Shown here in pieces: positions 56,242-64,000 of a DNA stretch of 64,000 bases (its first letter is position 1; every line of letters begins with the position of its first letter). The stretch is taken from assembly GCF_900106045.1 (NCBI RefSeq), contig NZ_LT629802.1:3596001-3660000 (forward strand). The letters run 5' to 3'. The notes under the pieces were generated by a model. That model did no database searches. It had not been told where the DNA came from and saw nothing but the letters and a program-made list of their open reading frames with translations. The position numbers were made by a program, and so were the translations under genes. The stretch comes from Pseudomonas mucidolens. GTDB lineage: Bacteria; Pseudomonadota; Gammaproteobacteria; Pseudomonadales; Pseudomonadaceae.

Positions 56242-56651
56242 GTTTGCCAACTGATGCAGTGACGGCGCTGCAGGCTTTTCAGGCCATAGGCGGTTGGGAG
56301 CAACGTGCCCGCTTGCTGATGCAATGGGGTGAGCGCCTGTCGGCATTGCCCGAGGCGGACAAGGTCGACGCCAATCTGGTACAGGGTTGCGAAAGTCTGG
56401 TGTGGCTGGTCGGACATTTACAGGACGGGCATTGGCAATTTGCCGCCAGCAGCGAGGCGCGGCTGATCCGCGGGCTGGTGGCGTTGCTGCTGGCGCGGGT
56501 CAACGGTTTGTCAGCCGCCGAGCTGCAAACCGTCGACTTGCCCGATTGGTTTGCACAACTGGGGTTGTCGCGCCAGTTGTCACCATCGCGCAGCAACGGC
56601 CTGAATGCGGTCCTGCAGCGCATGCGCGAATTAAGCTGCACACAACACTAA
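56238..56651 (+). CDS. csdE: CsdE/SufE-family sulfur acceptor
   Basis: 137 residues. The acceptor Cys is in V-Q-G-C-E-S-L-V-W; W-E-Q-R-A-R-L-L-M-Q-W-G is the family N-terminal block. It accepts persulfide sulfur from CsdA and passes it on, in E. coli toward TcdA-linked chemistry. The ATG overlaps the csdA stop. Confidence 0.94.
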   Translation: MSLPTDAVTALQAFQAIGGWEQRARLLMQWGERLSALPEADKVDANLVQGCESLVWLVGHLQDGHWQFAASSEARLIRGLVALLLARVNGLSAAELQTVDLPDWFAQLGLSRQLSPSRSNGLNAVLQRMRELSCTQH

Positions 56652-56678
56652 ATGGGGAGCGGTGTAAGGACCTGAAGT

Positions 56679-57488
56679 TTAAGCAGGTTTGACCCGCTCC
56701 GAAGGCCTGCGCACCCCCGCCACAATCTTGTCCACCGCCTTGGTCGCCGCCACCATGCCGAAGGTCGCGGTGACCATCATCACCGCGCCAAACCCGCCGG
56801 CGCAATCCAGCTTCACACCGTCGCCGACGAAACTCTTCTGCAAGCAGATGCTGCCATCGGGCTTGGGGTAACGCAGTTGCTCGGTGGAAAACACGCAAGG
56901 CACGCTGTAATGCCGGGTCACGGTACGCGAAAAGCCATAATCGCGACGCAGGGTGGAGCGCACTTTTGACGCCAGCGGGTCGTTGAAGGTGCGGTTCAGA
57001 TCACACACCTGAATCAACGTCGGATCAATCTGCCCGCCTGCGCCGCCCGTGGTGATGATCTGGATCTTGCGCCGCTTGCACCAGGCAATCAGCGCCGCCT
57101 TGGCGTTGACGCTGTCGATGCAGTCGATCACGCAATCAATCTCAGGGGTGATGTACTCGGCCATGGTCTCGCGGGTGACGAAATCCGCCACCGCGTGCAC
57201 CTTGCAGTCCGGATTGATCCCACGCAGTCGCTCGGCCATCACCTCGACCTTGGGCTTGCCGACGGTGCTGTCCAGGGCGTGCAATTGGCGATTGCTGTTA
57301 CTGACACAGACATCGTCCAGATCGAACAGCGAAATTTCGCCGACCCCACACCGGGCCATGGCTTCCGCCGCCCAGGAACCGACGCCACCCACGCCGACGA
57401 TAGCCACATGAGCCGCTTTCAAGCGCTCCAGGCCTTCAATGCCATATAACCGGGCGACGCCAGCAAACCGCGGATCTTCTGTACTCAT
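56679..57488 (-). CDS. tcdA: tRNA threonylcarbamoyladenosine dehydratase TcdA
   Basis: 269 residues, E1/ThiF-like ATP-binding fold. G-V-G-G-V-G-S-W-A-A-E-A and D-L-D-D-V-C-V-S-N-S-N-R-Q are the nucleotide and active-site blocks. It cyclises t6A to ct6A in tRNAs, using the CsdA-CsdE sulfur path in E. coli. The ATG at 57488 lies eight bases after GGGG; the upstream ATG at 57494 is too close to it. Confidence 0.94.
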   Translation of the reverse strand: MSTEDPRFAGVARLYGIEGLERLKAAHVAIVGVGGVGSWAAEAMARCGVGEISLFDLDDVCVSNSNRQLHALDSTVGKPKVEVMAERLRGINPDCKVHAVADFVTRETMAEYITPEIDCVIDCIDSVNAKAALIAWCKRRKIQIITTGGAGGQIDPTLIQVCDLNRTFNDPLASKVRSTLRRDYGFSRTVTRHYSVPCVFSTEQLRYPKPDGSICLQKSFVGDGVKLDCAGGFGAVMMVTATFGMVAATKAVDKIVAGVRRPSERVKPA

Positions 57489-57706
57489 GACCATTACCCC
57501 AAAAACCGGCGCGCATTATGGACTACAAGAGCGACAAGTTCGAAGCTTGCAGCTACAAGTAAAGAACTTAGGTGTAGTTTCGCAGCCCAATGTCCGGTTT
57601 TTCCCGGCTTGCTGTACGGTCATGGAAAGGCCAGTGTAGGATGCGCGCCGTCCGGCGTAGGCCGACACTTCTTATCGTTCCACACCCTTTGGAACCCGAA
57701 ATAGCT

Positions 57707-60301
57707 ATGTCTTCGCGTAAATTTGGTCTCAACCTGGTGGTGGTGCTGGCGATTGCCGCGCTGTTCACCGGTTTCTGGGCGCTCATCAATCGCCCGGTCA
57801 CTACTCCCAACTGGCCCCAGCAAATCTCCGGTTTCTCCTACTCGCCCTTCCAACAGGGCCAGTATCCACAGAAAAGCCAATACCCGACCGACGCACAAAT
57901 GCACCGGGACCTGGAGATCATCAGTCATCTGACGGACAGCATTCGCACCTACTCGGTCGACGGTCCGCTGGGCGACATTCCCAAGCTGGCGGAAGAGTTC
58001 GGCTTGCGTGTCACGCTGGGAATCTGGATCAGCCCGGACCTTGAGCGCAATGAACGCGAAATCCAGCGCGCCATCGAAATCGCCAATACCTCGCGCAGCG
58101 TGGTGCGTGTGGTGGTCGGCAACGAAGCCCTGTTTCGTGAAGAAATCACCCCCGAAGCACTGATTGTCTTGCTGGACCGTGTACGTGCGGCGGTCAAAGT
58201 GCCGGTGACCACCTCCGAGCAGTGGCATATCTGGGAACACAACCCGCAGCTGGGCAAGCACGTCGACTTGATCGCCGCGCACGTTCTGCCGTATTGGGAA
58301 CATATCCCGGTGGGCCAGGCCGGGCAGTTCGTCCTCGACCGCGCCAAGGATCTGAAGAAGACGTTCCCGAAAAAACCGCTGCTGCTGTCGGAAGTCGGCT
58401 GGCCGAGCAACGGACGGATGCGTGGCGGCTCGGACGCGTCCCCGGCCGATCAGGCGATCTACCTGCGGACGCTGGTAAACGAGCTGAACCGTGAAGGCTA
58501 CAACTACTTTGTGATCGAAGCCTTCGATCAGCCCTGGAAAGCCAGTGACGAGGGTTCGGTAGGCGCCTACTGGGGCGTGTTCAACGCCGCGCGCCAGCAG
58601 AAATTCAACTTCGAAGGGCCGGTCGTGGCCATTCCCCAGTGGCGGGTGCTGGCCATCGGTTCAGTGGTGCTGGCGCTGTTATCGCTGACCCTGCTGATGA
58701 TCGACGGCTCGGCCCTGCGCCAGCGTGGGCGGACCTTCCTGACATTTATCGCGTTTCTCTGCGGGTCGGTACTGGTCTGGATCGGTTACGACTACAGCCA
58801 GCAATACAGCACCTGGTTCAGCCTGACCGTGGGTTTCCTGTTGGCGCTCGGTGCCCTGGGCGTCTTTATTGTGCTGCTGACCGAAGCCCATGAACTGGCG
58901 GAAGCGGTCTGGACTCACAAGCGTCGGCGTGAATTCCTGCCGGTGGAAGGGGATTCGAACTACCGGCCGAAAGTCTCCATCCATGTGCCGTGCTACAACG
59001 AGCCGCCGGAGATGGTCAAACAGACCCTCGACGCCCTGGCAGCCCTCGACTATCCGGACTACGAAGTCCTGATCATCGACAACAACACCAAGGACCCGGC
59101 CGTCTGGGAGCCGGTGCGTGACTACTGCACCACGTTGGGCGAGCGCTTCAAGTTCTTCCACGTCTCGCCCCTGGCCGGTTTCAAGGGTGGCGCGCTGAAC
59201 TACCTGTTGCCGCATACCGCCAAGGATGCCGAAGTGATTGCGGTAATCGACTCGGATTACTGTGTATCCAAGAACTGGCTCAAGCACATGGTGCCGCACT
59301 TCGCCGATCCGAAGATTGCCGTGGTGCAATCGCCCCAGGATTATCGCGACCAGCACGAAAGCACCTTCAAAAAACTCTGTTATGCGGAATACAAAGGCTT
59401 TTTCCACATCGGCATGGTCACCCGCAACGACCGTGACGCCATCATTCAGCACGGCACCATGACCATGACCCGCCGCTCGGTGCTGGAAGAACTGGGCTGG
59501 GCCGATTGGTGCATCTGCGAGGATGCCGAGTTGGGCTTGCGGGTATTCGAGAAAGGCCTGTCGGCGGCGTATTACCACGACAGCTACGGCAAGGGCTTGA
59601 TGCCCGATACCTTTATCGACTTCAAGAAACAGCGTTTCCGCTGGGCCTACGGGGCGATTCAGATCATCAAGCGCCATACCGCCAGCCTGCTGCGCGGCAA
59701 GGGCACTGAACTGACCCGTGGCCAGCGTTACCACTTCCTGGCGGGTTGGCTGCCGTGGGTGGCCGATGGCATGAACATCTTCTTCACGGTCGGTGCATTG
59801 CTGTGGTCGGCGGCGATGATCATCGTGCCGACGCGGGTCGACCCGCCGCTGCTGATCTTTGCGATCCCGCCATTGGCGCTGTTCTTCTTCAAGGTCGGCA
59901 AGATCATCTTCCTCTACCGTCGCGCGGTGGGCGTGAACCTCAAGGATGCGTTCTGCGCCGCCTTGGCTGGCCTCGCGTTGTCCCACACCATCGCGAAGGC
60001 GGTGTTGTACGGTTTCTTCACCACCAGCATCCCGTTCTTTCGCACACCGAAAAACGCCGATAACCACGGTTTTTGGGTGGCGATTTCCGAAGCCCGGGAA
60101 GAGATGTTCATTATGCTGCTGTTGTGGGGCGCGGCGCTGGGGATTTACCTGGTGCAAGGCCTGCCAAGCAATGACATGCGCTTCTGGGTGGTGATGCTGC
60201 TGGTGCAATCGCTGCCGTATGTGGCGGCGCTGATCATGGCGTTCCTGTCCTCGCTGCCCAAACCTGCAGTGCTCGAGCCGAAGCCGGCCCCGACGGCGTA
60301 A
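57707..60301 (+). CDS. ndvB: Cyclic/linear beta-1,3-glucan synthase NdvB (GH17-GT2 fusion)
   Basis: 864 residues. One membrane helix at about 8-26, then a periplasmic GH17-type domain (about 45-300) with catalytic Glu candidates in V-V-G-N-E-A-L-F and L-L-S-E-V-G-W-P-S. After two or more helices comes a GT2 domain with the D-S-D-Y, E-D-A-E-L-G and Q-x-x-R-W (Q-R-F-R-W-A-Y) motifs, then C-terminal helices. The GT2 part should polymerise glucose and the GH17 part transglycosylate it outside. P. aeruginosa NdvB, which makes glucans linked to biofilm tobramycin tolerance, has the same layout and lies beside dapE, as here. Confidence 0.88.
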   Translation: MSSRKFGLNLVVVLAIAALFTGFWALINRPVTTPNWPQQISGFSYSPFQQGQYPQKSQYPTDAQMHRDLEIISHLTDSIRTYSVDGPLGDIPKLAEEFGLRVTLGIWISPDLERNEREIQRAIEIANTSRSVVRVVVGNEALFREEITPEALIVLLDRVRAAVKVPVTTSEQWHIWEHNPQLGKHVDLIAAHVLPYWEHIPVGQAGQFVLDRAKDLKKTFPKKPLLLSEVGWPSNGRMRGGSDASPADQAIYLRTLVNELNREGYNYFVIEAFDQPWKASDEGSVGAYWGVFNAARQQKFNFEGPVVAIPQWRVLAIGSVVLALLSLTLLMIDGSALRQRGRTFLTFIAFLCGSVLVWIGYDYSQQYSTWFSLTVGFLLALGALGVFIVLLTEAHELAEAVWTHKRRREFLPVEGDSNYRPKVSIHVPCYNEPPEMVKQTLDALAALDYPDYEVLIIDNNTKDPAVWEPVRDYCTTLGERFKFFHVSPLAGFKGGALNYLLPHTAKDAEVIAVIDSDYCVSKNWLKHMVPHFADPKIAVVQSPQDYRDQHESTFKKLCYAEYKGFFHIGMVTRNDRDAIIQHGTMTMTRRSVLEELGWADWCICEDAELGLRVFEKGLSAAYYHDSYGKGLMPDTFIDFKKQRFRWAYGAIQIIKRHTASLLRGKGTELTRGQRYHFLAGWLPWVADGMNIFFTVGALLWSAAMIIVPTRVDPPLLIFAIPPLALFFFKVGKIIFLYRRAVGVNLKDAFCAALAGLALSHTIAKAVLYGFFTTSIPFFRTPKNADNHGFWVAISEAREEMFIMLLLWGAALGIYLVQGLPSNDMRFWVVMLLVQSLPYVAALIMAFLSSLPKPAVLEPKPAPTA

Positions 60302-60318
60302 AATCTTGCGCAATCCAC

Positions 60319-60345
60319 TAAACGGCGGCCTCAGGTCGCCGTTTT
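60319..60345 (+). terminator. Terminator after ndvB
   Basis: AAACGGCG and CGCCGTTT pair around GCCTCAGGT, followed by TTG, 18 bases after the ndvB stop. Confidence 0.72.
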
Positions 60346-60388
60346 GCTATAAGATAACGGCCGTTTTGTGTGCTTTACGCCCATCACC

Positions 60389-60486
60389 GTAGGAGCGAGC
60401 TTGCTCGCGAAGATCGTCAACGATTATGCGAGCATCCTGAATGAACGCGACGCTCTTGCGTTTTTCGCGAGCAAGCTCGCTCCTAC
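60389..60486. repeat. REPIN between ndvB and dapE
   Basis: Arms GTAGGAGCGAGCTTGCTCGC (continuing GAA) at 60389-60411 and the perfect inverted copy at 60464-60486. Same class as at 18589. Confidence 0.9.
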
Positions 60487-60525
60487 AGTTAGAACTGTTG
60501 CCGCCTCGATTTCCGGAGTTTCCCC

Positions 60526-61677
60526 ATGACGGCCCATGCCGACCTTTCGCCGACCCTCCAACTCGCCATCGACCTGATCCGCCGCCCGTCGGTGACGCCG
60601 ATCGATGCCGATTGCCAGAAGCTGATGATGCAGCGCCTGGGCGACGCCGGCTTCAAGCTTGAGCCGATGCGCATCGAAGAGGTAGACAACTTCTGGGCCA
60701 CCCACGGCAAACACGCAGGCCCGGTCCTGTGTTTCGCCGGCCACACCGATGTGGTCCCGACCGGTCCGGTACAGGCCTGGCAGAACGATCCATTCGATGC
60801 GTTGATCGACGAACACGGCATGCTCTGCGGCCGTGGCGCGGCGGACATGAAAGGCAGCCTGGCCGCGATGCTGGTGGCTTCAGAACGCTTCGTGAAAGAT
60901 TACCCGGACCACAAAGGCTCGGTGGCCTTCCTGATCACCAGCGACGAGGAAGGTCCAGCGCACCATGGCACCAAGGCGGTGATCGAACGTCTGGCGGCGC
61001 GCAAGGAACGGCTGGACTGGTGCATCGTCGGCGAACCATCGAGCACCAGCCTGGTGGGCGATGTGGTGAAAAACGGGCGTCGTGGTTCCCTCGGCGCCAC
61101 CTTGAGCGTGCGCGGCGTGCAAGGTCATGTGGCTTATCCGCACCTGGCGAAAAACCCGATTCACCTGGCCGCCCCGGCGCTGGCCGAGCTGGCCGCCGAG
61201 CATTGGGACGATGGCAACGCCTTCTTCCCGCCGACCAGTTTCCAGATTTCCAATCTCAACTCCGGCACCGGCGCCACCAACGTGATCCCCGGTGAGCTGA
61301 CGGCGGTATTCAACTTCCGCTTCTCCACCGAGTCCAGCGTCGAAGGCCTGCAGCAGCGGGTCGCGGCGATTCTCGACAAACACGGCCTGGACTGGCACGT
61401 GGAGTGGGCGTTGTCGGGCCTGCCGTTCCTCACCGAACCGGGCGCGTTGCTGGATGCGGTATCAGCCAGCATCAAGGCGATCACCGGGCGCGAGACCCAG
61501 GCATCCACCAGCGGCGGCACCTCCGACGGACGTTTCATCGCTACCCTCGGCACCCAGGTGGTTGAGTTGGGGCCGGTCAACGCGACCATCCACCAGGTCA
61601 ACGAGCGCATCCTCGCCAGCGACCTCGATGTGCTGACCGAAATCTATTACCAGACCCTGATCAAGTTGCTCGCCTGA
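60526..61677 (+). CDS. dapE: Succinyl-diaminopimelate desuccinylase
   Basis: 383 residues, M20 dizinc peptidase family. Metal ligands are in [16 protein letters not shown] and T-S-D-E-E-G-P-A. It removes succinate from N-succinyl-LL-diaminopimelate, the step after DapC. The stop overlaps the rlmA start by one base (TGATG). Confidence 0.97.
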   Translation: MTAHADLSPTLQLAIDLIRRPSVTPIDADCQKLMMQRLGDAGFKLEPMRIEEVDNFWATHGKHAGPVLCFAGHTDVVPTGPVQAWQNDPFDALIDEHGMLCGRGAADMKGSLAAMLVASERFVKDYPDHKGSVAFLITSDEEGPAHHGTKAVIERLAARKERLDWCIVGEPSSTSLVGDVVKNGRRGSLGATLSVRGVQGHVAYPHLAKNPIHLAAPALAELAAEHWDDGNAFFPPTSFQISNLNSGTGATNVIPGELTAVFNFRFSTESSVEGLQQRVAAILDKHGLDWHVEWALSGLPFLTEPGALLDAVSASIKAITGRETQASTSGGTSDGRFIATLGTQVVELGPVNATIHQVNERILASDLDVLTEIYYQTLIKLLA

Positions 61678-62486
61678 TGCTCGCCTGTCCCCTTTGCAGT
61701 GCGCCGCTGAACGCAGTGGAGAATGGCGTGGCCTGCCCGGCCGGGCACCGTTTCGACCGGGCGCGCCAGGGTTATCTGAACCTGTTGCCGGTGCAGCACA
61801 AGAACAGCCGCGACCCGGGCGATAACCTGGCCATGGTGCAAGCGCGTCGCGACTTCCTCAACGCCGGGCACTACGCGCCAGTGGCCAGGCGCCTGGCGGA
61901 ACTGGCCGCTGAACGCGCACCCCAACGTTGGCTGGACATCGGTTGCGGCGAGGGTTACTACACCGCGCAAATCGCCGATGCCCTGCCCCGCGCCGATGGC
62001 TATGCCCTGGATATTTCCCGGGAAGCGGTCAAGCGCGCCTGCAAACGCAACCCGGCGCTGACCTGGTTGATCGCCAGCATGGCCCGTGTGCCATTGGCCG
62101 ATGCGAGCTGCCAGTTTCTTGCCAGCGTATTCAGCCCGCTGGACTGGCAGGAAGCCAAGCGCCTGCTCAGCCCCGGAGGAGGCTTGATGAAGGTCGGGCC
62201 GACCAGCGGCCACCTGATGGAACTGCGCGAGCGCCTGTACGACGAAGTGCGTGAGTACACTGACGACAAACACCTGGCCCTGGTGCCGGACGGCATGAGC
62301 CTGCAACACAGCGAAATCCTCGAGTTCACCCTCAGCCTGGCCGATCCCAAGGACCGCGCCAACCTGCTGGCGATGACGCCCCACGGCTGGCGCGCCAGTG
62401 CTGAACGGCGGACCGAGGTCATCGAGCATGCCCAACCGCTGCGGGTCACCGTGTCGATGCGCTACGATTATTTCGTGCTTCAATAA
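61677..62486 (+). CDS. rlmA: 23S rRNA (guanine-N1)-methyltransferase RlmA
   Basis: 269 residues. An N-terminal zinc finger (L-A-C-P-L-C-S-A-P-L, then C-P-A-G-H-R-F-D) is followed by the SAM-binding motif W-L-D-I-G-C-G-E-G-Y-Y-T. It methylates G745 of 23S rRNA in E. coli numbering. Translationally coupled to dapE. Confidence 0.95.
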   Translation: MLACPLCSAPLNAVENGVACPAGHRFDRARQGYLNLLPVQHKNSRDPGDNLAMVQARRDFLNAGHYAPVARRLAELAAERAPQRWLDIGCGEGYYTAQIADALPRADGYALDISREAVKRACKRNPALTWLIASMARVPLADASCQFLASVFSPLDWQEAKRLLSPGGGLMKVGPTSGHLMELRERLYDEVREYTDDKHLALVPDGMSLQHSEILEFTLSLADPKDRANLLAMTPHGWRASAERRTEVIEHAQPLRVTVSMRYDYFVLQ

Positions 62487-62522
62487 CCTCTTTTCGAGCC
62501 TCAGGGCTCCACCGGAATATCC

Positions 62523-62900
62523 ATGCGCCAACCTGATATCGAGATTTACCTCAAAGACGCCGACGTCGACTACAAGGCCATCGCCGCCTGGCTGGGCGCC
62601 GCGCTGGGTCCTTGCACCGACTGGGTGCAGAAAGGCCAGACCTACAAATGCAAGGCGGGCGACGTGCCGGTCACCTGGCTGCCCAAAGCCGTCGGCAAAT
62701 GGAACAGCCTGTTCCTGGAAAGTGACCGGACCCCGTGGGACGACGACATCGCCTGCGCCCGCGCAGCCTTTGCCGCGCTGAACGTTGAAGTGCGTTGCGC
62801 GCCGGGCAGCTGGGTCGAGGCAGAAGGTGAAGAAAACGCCGACACCTGGATTCGTATCAGCGAAGACGGTGAAGAGCAGATCACCTGGAAAACCGCCTGA
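62523..62900 (+). CDS. Conserved hypothetical protein downstream of rlmA
   Basis: 125 residues, acidic and Trp-rich (V-T-W-L-P-K-A-V-G-K-W-N-S-L-F-L-E-S, then P-G-S-W-V-E). No signal peptide or membrane segment. It follows rlmA by 36 bases on the same strand. I recall a homolog in the same place in P. aeruginosa, without known function. Confidence 0.85.
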   Translation: MRQPDIEIYLKDADVDYKAIAAWLGAALGPCTDWVQKGQTYKCKAGDVPVTWLPKAVGKWNSLFLESDRTPWDDDIACARAAFAALNVEVRCAPGSWVEAEGEENADTWIRISEDGEEQITWKTA

Positions 62901-62912
62901 CCCAACACCGTC

Positions 62913-63018
62913 AGTGTGGGAGCGGGGTTGCTCGCGATAGCATCACCCAGGTGTGACTGATACACCGAGGTGCCTGCATCGCGAGCAAGTCGAACCGTCG
63001 CACCGCCGCTCCCACATT
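62913..63018. repeat. Degenerate REPIN
   Basis: Left arm AGTGTGGGAGCGGGGTTGCT onward; right arm CGCTCCCACA at 63007 but interrupted by about 17 extra bases before GATCGC-like sequence. A decayed pair of the 10261 class, between the hypothetical gene and the convergent cold-shock gene. Confidence 0.78.
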
Positions 63019-63037
63019 GATAAAACGGTGCGGCTGT

Positions 63038-63247
63038 CTACAGGCCCACTACATCCTCGGCCTGCAAGCCCTTCTCGCCGCTCACCACAGCGTACTCCAC
63101 CTGCTGGCCCTCGACCAAAGAGCGATGCCCTTCACCACGAATGGCGCGGTAGTGCACAAATACATCCTTGCCGTCTTCCCGCTGGATAAAGCCATAACCC
63201 TTGGCGTCGTTGAACCACTTCACATTGCCGGTCTCGCGCGTTGTCAT
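63038..63247 (-). CDS. Cold-shock domain protein
   Basis: 69 residues: G-N-V-K-W-F-N, K-G-Y-G-F-I-Q (RNP1) and V-F-V-H-Y (RNP2). A second, divergent cold-shock paralog beside CapB at 6837; it has E-D-G-K-D in the loop before RNP2. It corresponds in position to a cold-shock gene near dapE/rlmA in P. aeruginosa as I recall. Divergent from plsB. Confidence 0.93.
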   Translation of the reverse strand: MTTRETGNVKWFNDAKGYGFIQREDGKDVFVHYRAIRGEGHRSLVEGQQVEYAVVSGEKGLQAEDVVGL

Positions 63248-63427
63248 CGGTTTACTCCCACTTGCATTTTATTGTTGAGTCAGTGCAATTGAACTGCCGA
63301 GTATATGACAGGCTCAAAAACCTTCAACTCAAGTTTACTTCGGCGCTTTTTTGCCGATTTTCGATGAATACGGCACACTACCCACCCGAGCGCCCGCTCG
63401 GTTTTTTCCACCTGAAGCAGCACGCCT

Positions 63428-64000
63428 ATGACCCGCTCCCCGTTCCGCCGTCTGGTGTTTGGCACCTTGCGCCGACTGTTGTACCTCTGGGTTCGCTCCG
63501 AGACGATCAACCAATCGTCCCTTACCCTGAATCTCGACCGCAGCCGGCCGGTGTTTTACGTTCTGCAATCGCCTTCCCTGACTGAATTGGCCGTGGTCGA
63601 CACCGAATGCACCAAGGCCGGCTTGCCACGCCCGGTGCTGCCCGTTTCGGTTGGTCCGTTGCTGGAGCCCGCGGCGTTCTTTTACCTCACGCCCGACCCG
63701 GATTGGCTTGGTCGCCAGGACAAGCGCGGCGCGCCGCCAACCCTGACGCGGCTGGTCAACGCCTTGACCGACCGCGTCGAAGAGAATGCACAAATCATTC
63801 CGGTCAGCGTGTTCTGGGGCCAGTCGCCCGCCAGCGAATCGAGCCCCTGGAAGCTGCTGTTCGCCGATAGCTGGGCGGTCACCGGGCGTCTGCGTCGACT
63901 GCTGAGCATCCTGATCCTGGGGCGCAAGACCCGCGTGCAATTCTCCGCGCCAATCAACCTGCGCGAATTGATCGAGCACAATAAAGGCCACGAACGCACC
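63428..64000 (+). CDS. plsB: Glycerol-3-phosphate O-acyltransferase PlsB, 5' part (cut by window end)
   Basis: 191 codons from ATG 63428 to the last base, no stop. It begins [17 protein letters not shown]; then [13 protein letters not shown] and [10 protein letters not shown] match the N-terminal part of PlsB, which is over 800 residues. It acylates position 1 of glycerol 3-phosphate at the inner membrane. The acyltransferase H-x4-D motif would lie beyond the window. Confidence 0.93.
   Translation, partial: MTRSPFRRLVFGTLRRLLYLWVRSETINQSSLTLNLDRSRPVFYVLQSPSLTELAVVDTECTKAGLPRPVLPVSVGPLLEPAAFFYLTPDPDWLGRQDKRGAPPTLTRLVNALTDRVEENAQIIPVSVFWGQSPASESSPWKLLFADSWAVTGRLRRLLSILILGRKTRVQFSAPINLRELIEHNKGHERT

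Overview
The window is a chromosomal segment of a fluorescens-group Pseudomonas. This is inferred from the rpoS-nlpD-pcm-surE-truD-ispF and lipid A/rpsB/glnD/dapD/plsB gene orders, from close matches to remembered Pseudomonas proteins (QuiP, CapB, NdvB, Dcd, RpoS), from high GC, and from several REP/REPIN palindromes. No database search was possible. There is no rRNA, tRNA or CRISPR array that I can see.

Layout. (1) 1-5535: a His-rich SEC-C protein, a YfcG-type glutathione transferase, the AHL acylase lipoprotein QuiP, and a wrecked ligase-associated DNA repair operon. In that operon one large deletion joined the first half of the exonuclease to the last third of the DEXH helicase out of frame and removed the ligase; the last gene, pdeM, is intact. 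(2) 5568-7097: a small proline-rich protein, dcd and the cold-shock gene capB with a strong terminator. (3) 7122-10214: an accessory island holding an internally deleted Tn3-family transposase, a type VI secretion cassette (Hcp, a DUF4225 protein and a small membrane protein, overlapping genes on the minus strand), and a decayed IS3-family transposase. (4) 10261-31592, mostly minus strand: rpoS, nlpD, pcm, surE, truD, ispF; the formaldehyde detoxification pair fghA/adhC with a divergent LysR regulator; ispD-ftsB-eno-kdsA-pyrG; tilS; accA; dnaE; then an extra Ig-like-fold gene and a gene-poor stretch that separate dnaE from rnhB. (5) 31593-46219, minus strand: rnhB-lpxB-lpxA-fabZ-lpxD-skp-bamA-rseP-dxr-cdsA-uppS-frr-pyrH, then tsf and rpsB. 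(6) 46801-64000, mostly plus strand: map, glnD, dapC, a CPA1 antiporter (minus), an ArsC/Spx-family protein, dapD, csdA-csdE, tcdA (minus), ndvB, dapE-rlmA, a conserved small protein, a second cold-shock gene (minus), and the start of plsB, cut by the window edge.

How the genes fit together. Regions 5 and 6 are core envelope and growth genes: lipid A (lpxA/B/D, kdsA), isoprenoid/undecaprenyl supply (dxr, ispD, ispF, uppS), outer-membrane assembly (skp, bamA, rseP), phospholipid (cdsA, plsB, accA, fabZ), translation (rpsB, tsf, frr, map), lysine/diaminopimelate synthesis (dapC, dapD, dapE) and nitrogen sensing (glnD). Region 3 is the part with transfer marks: low GC at its left end, broken transposases on both sides, and it sits where rsmZ/fdxA/mutS usually follow rpoS. 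The Hcp-DUF4225-membrane protein module is the best candidate for an undescribed system: an orphan type VI cargo with its own likely immunity protein. Its function is inference from gene order and membrane topology.
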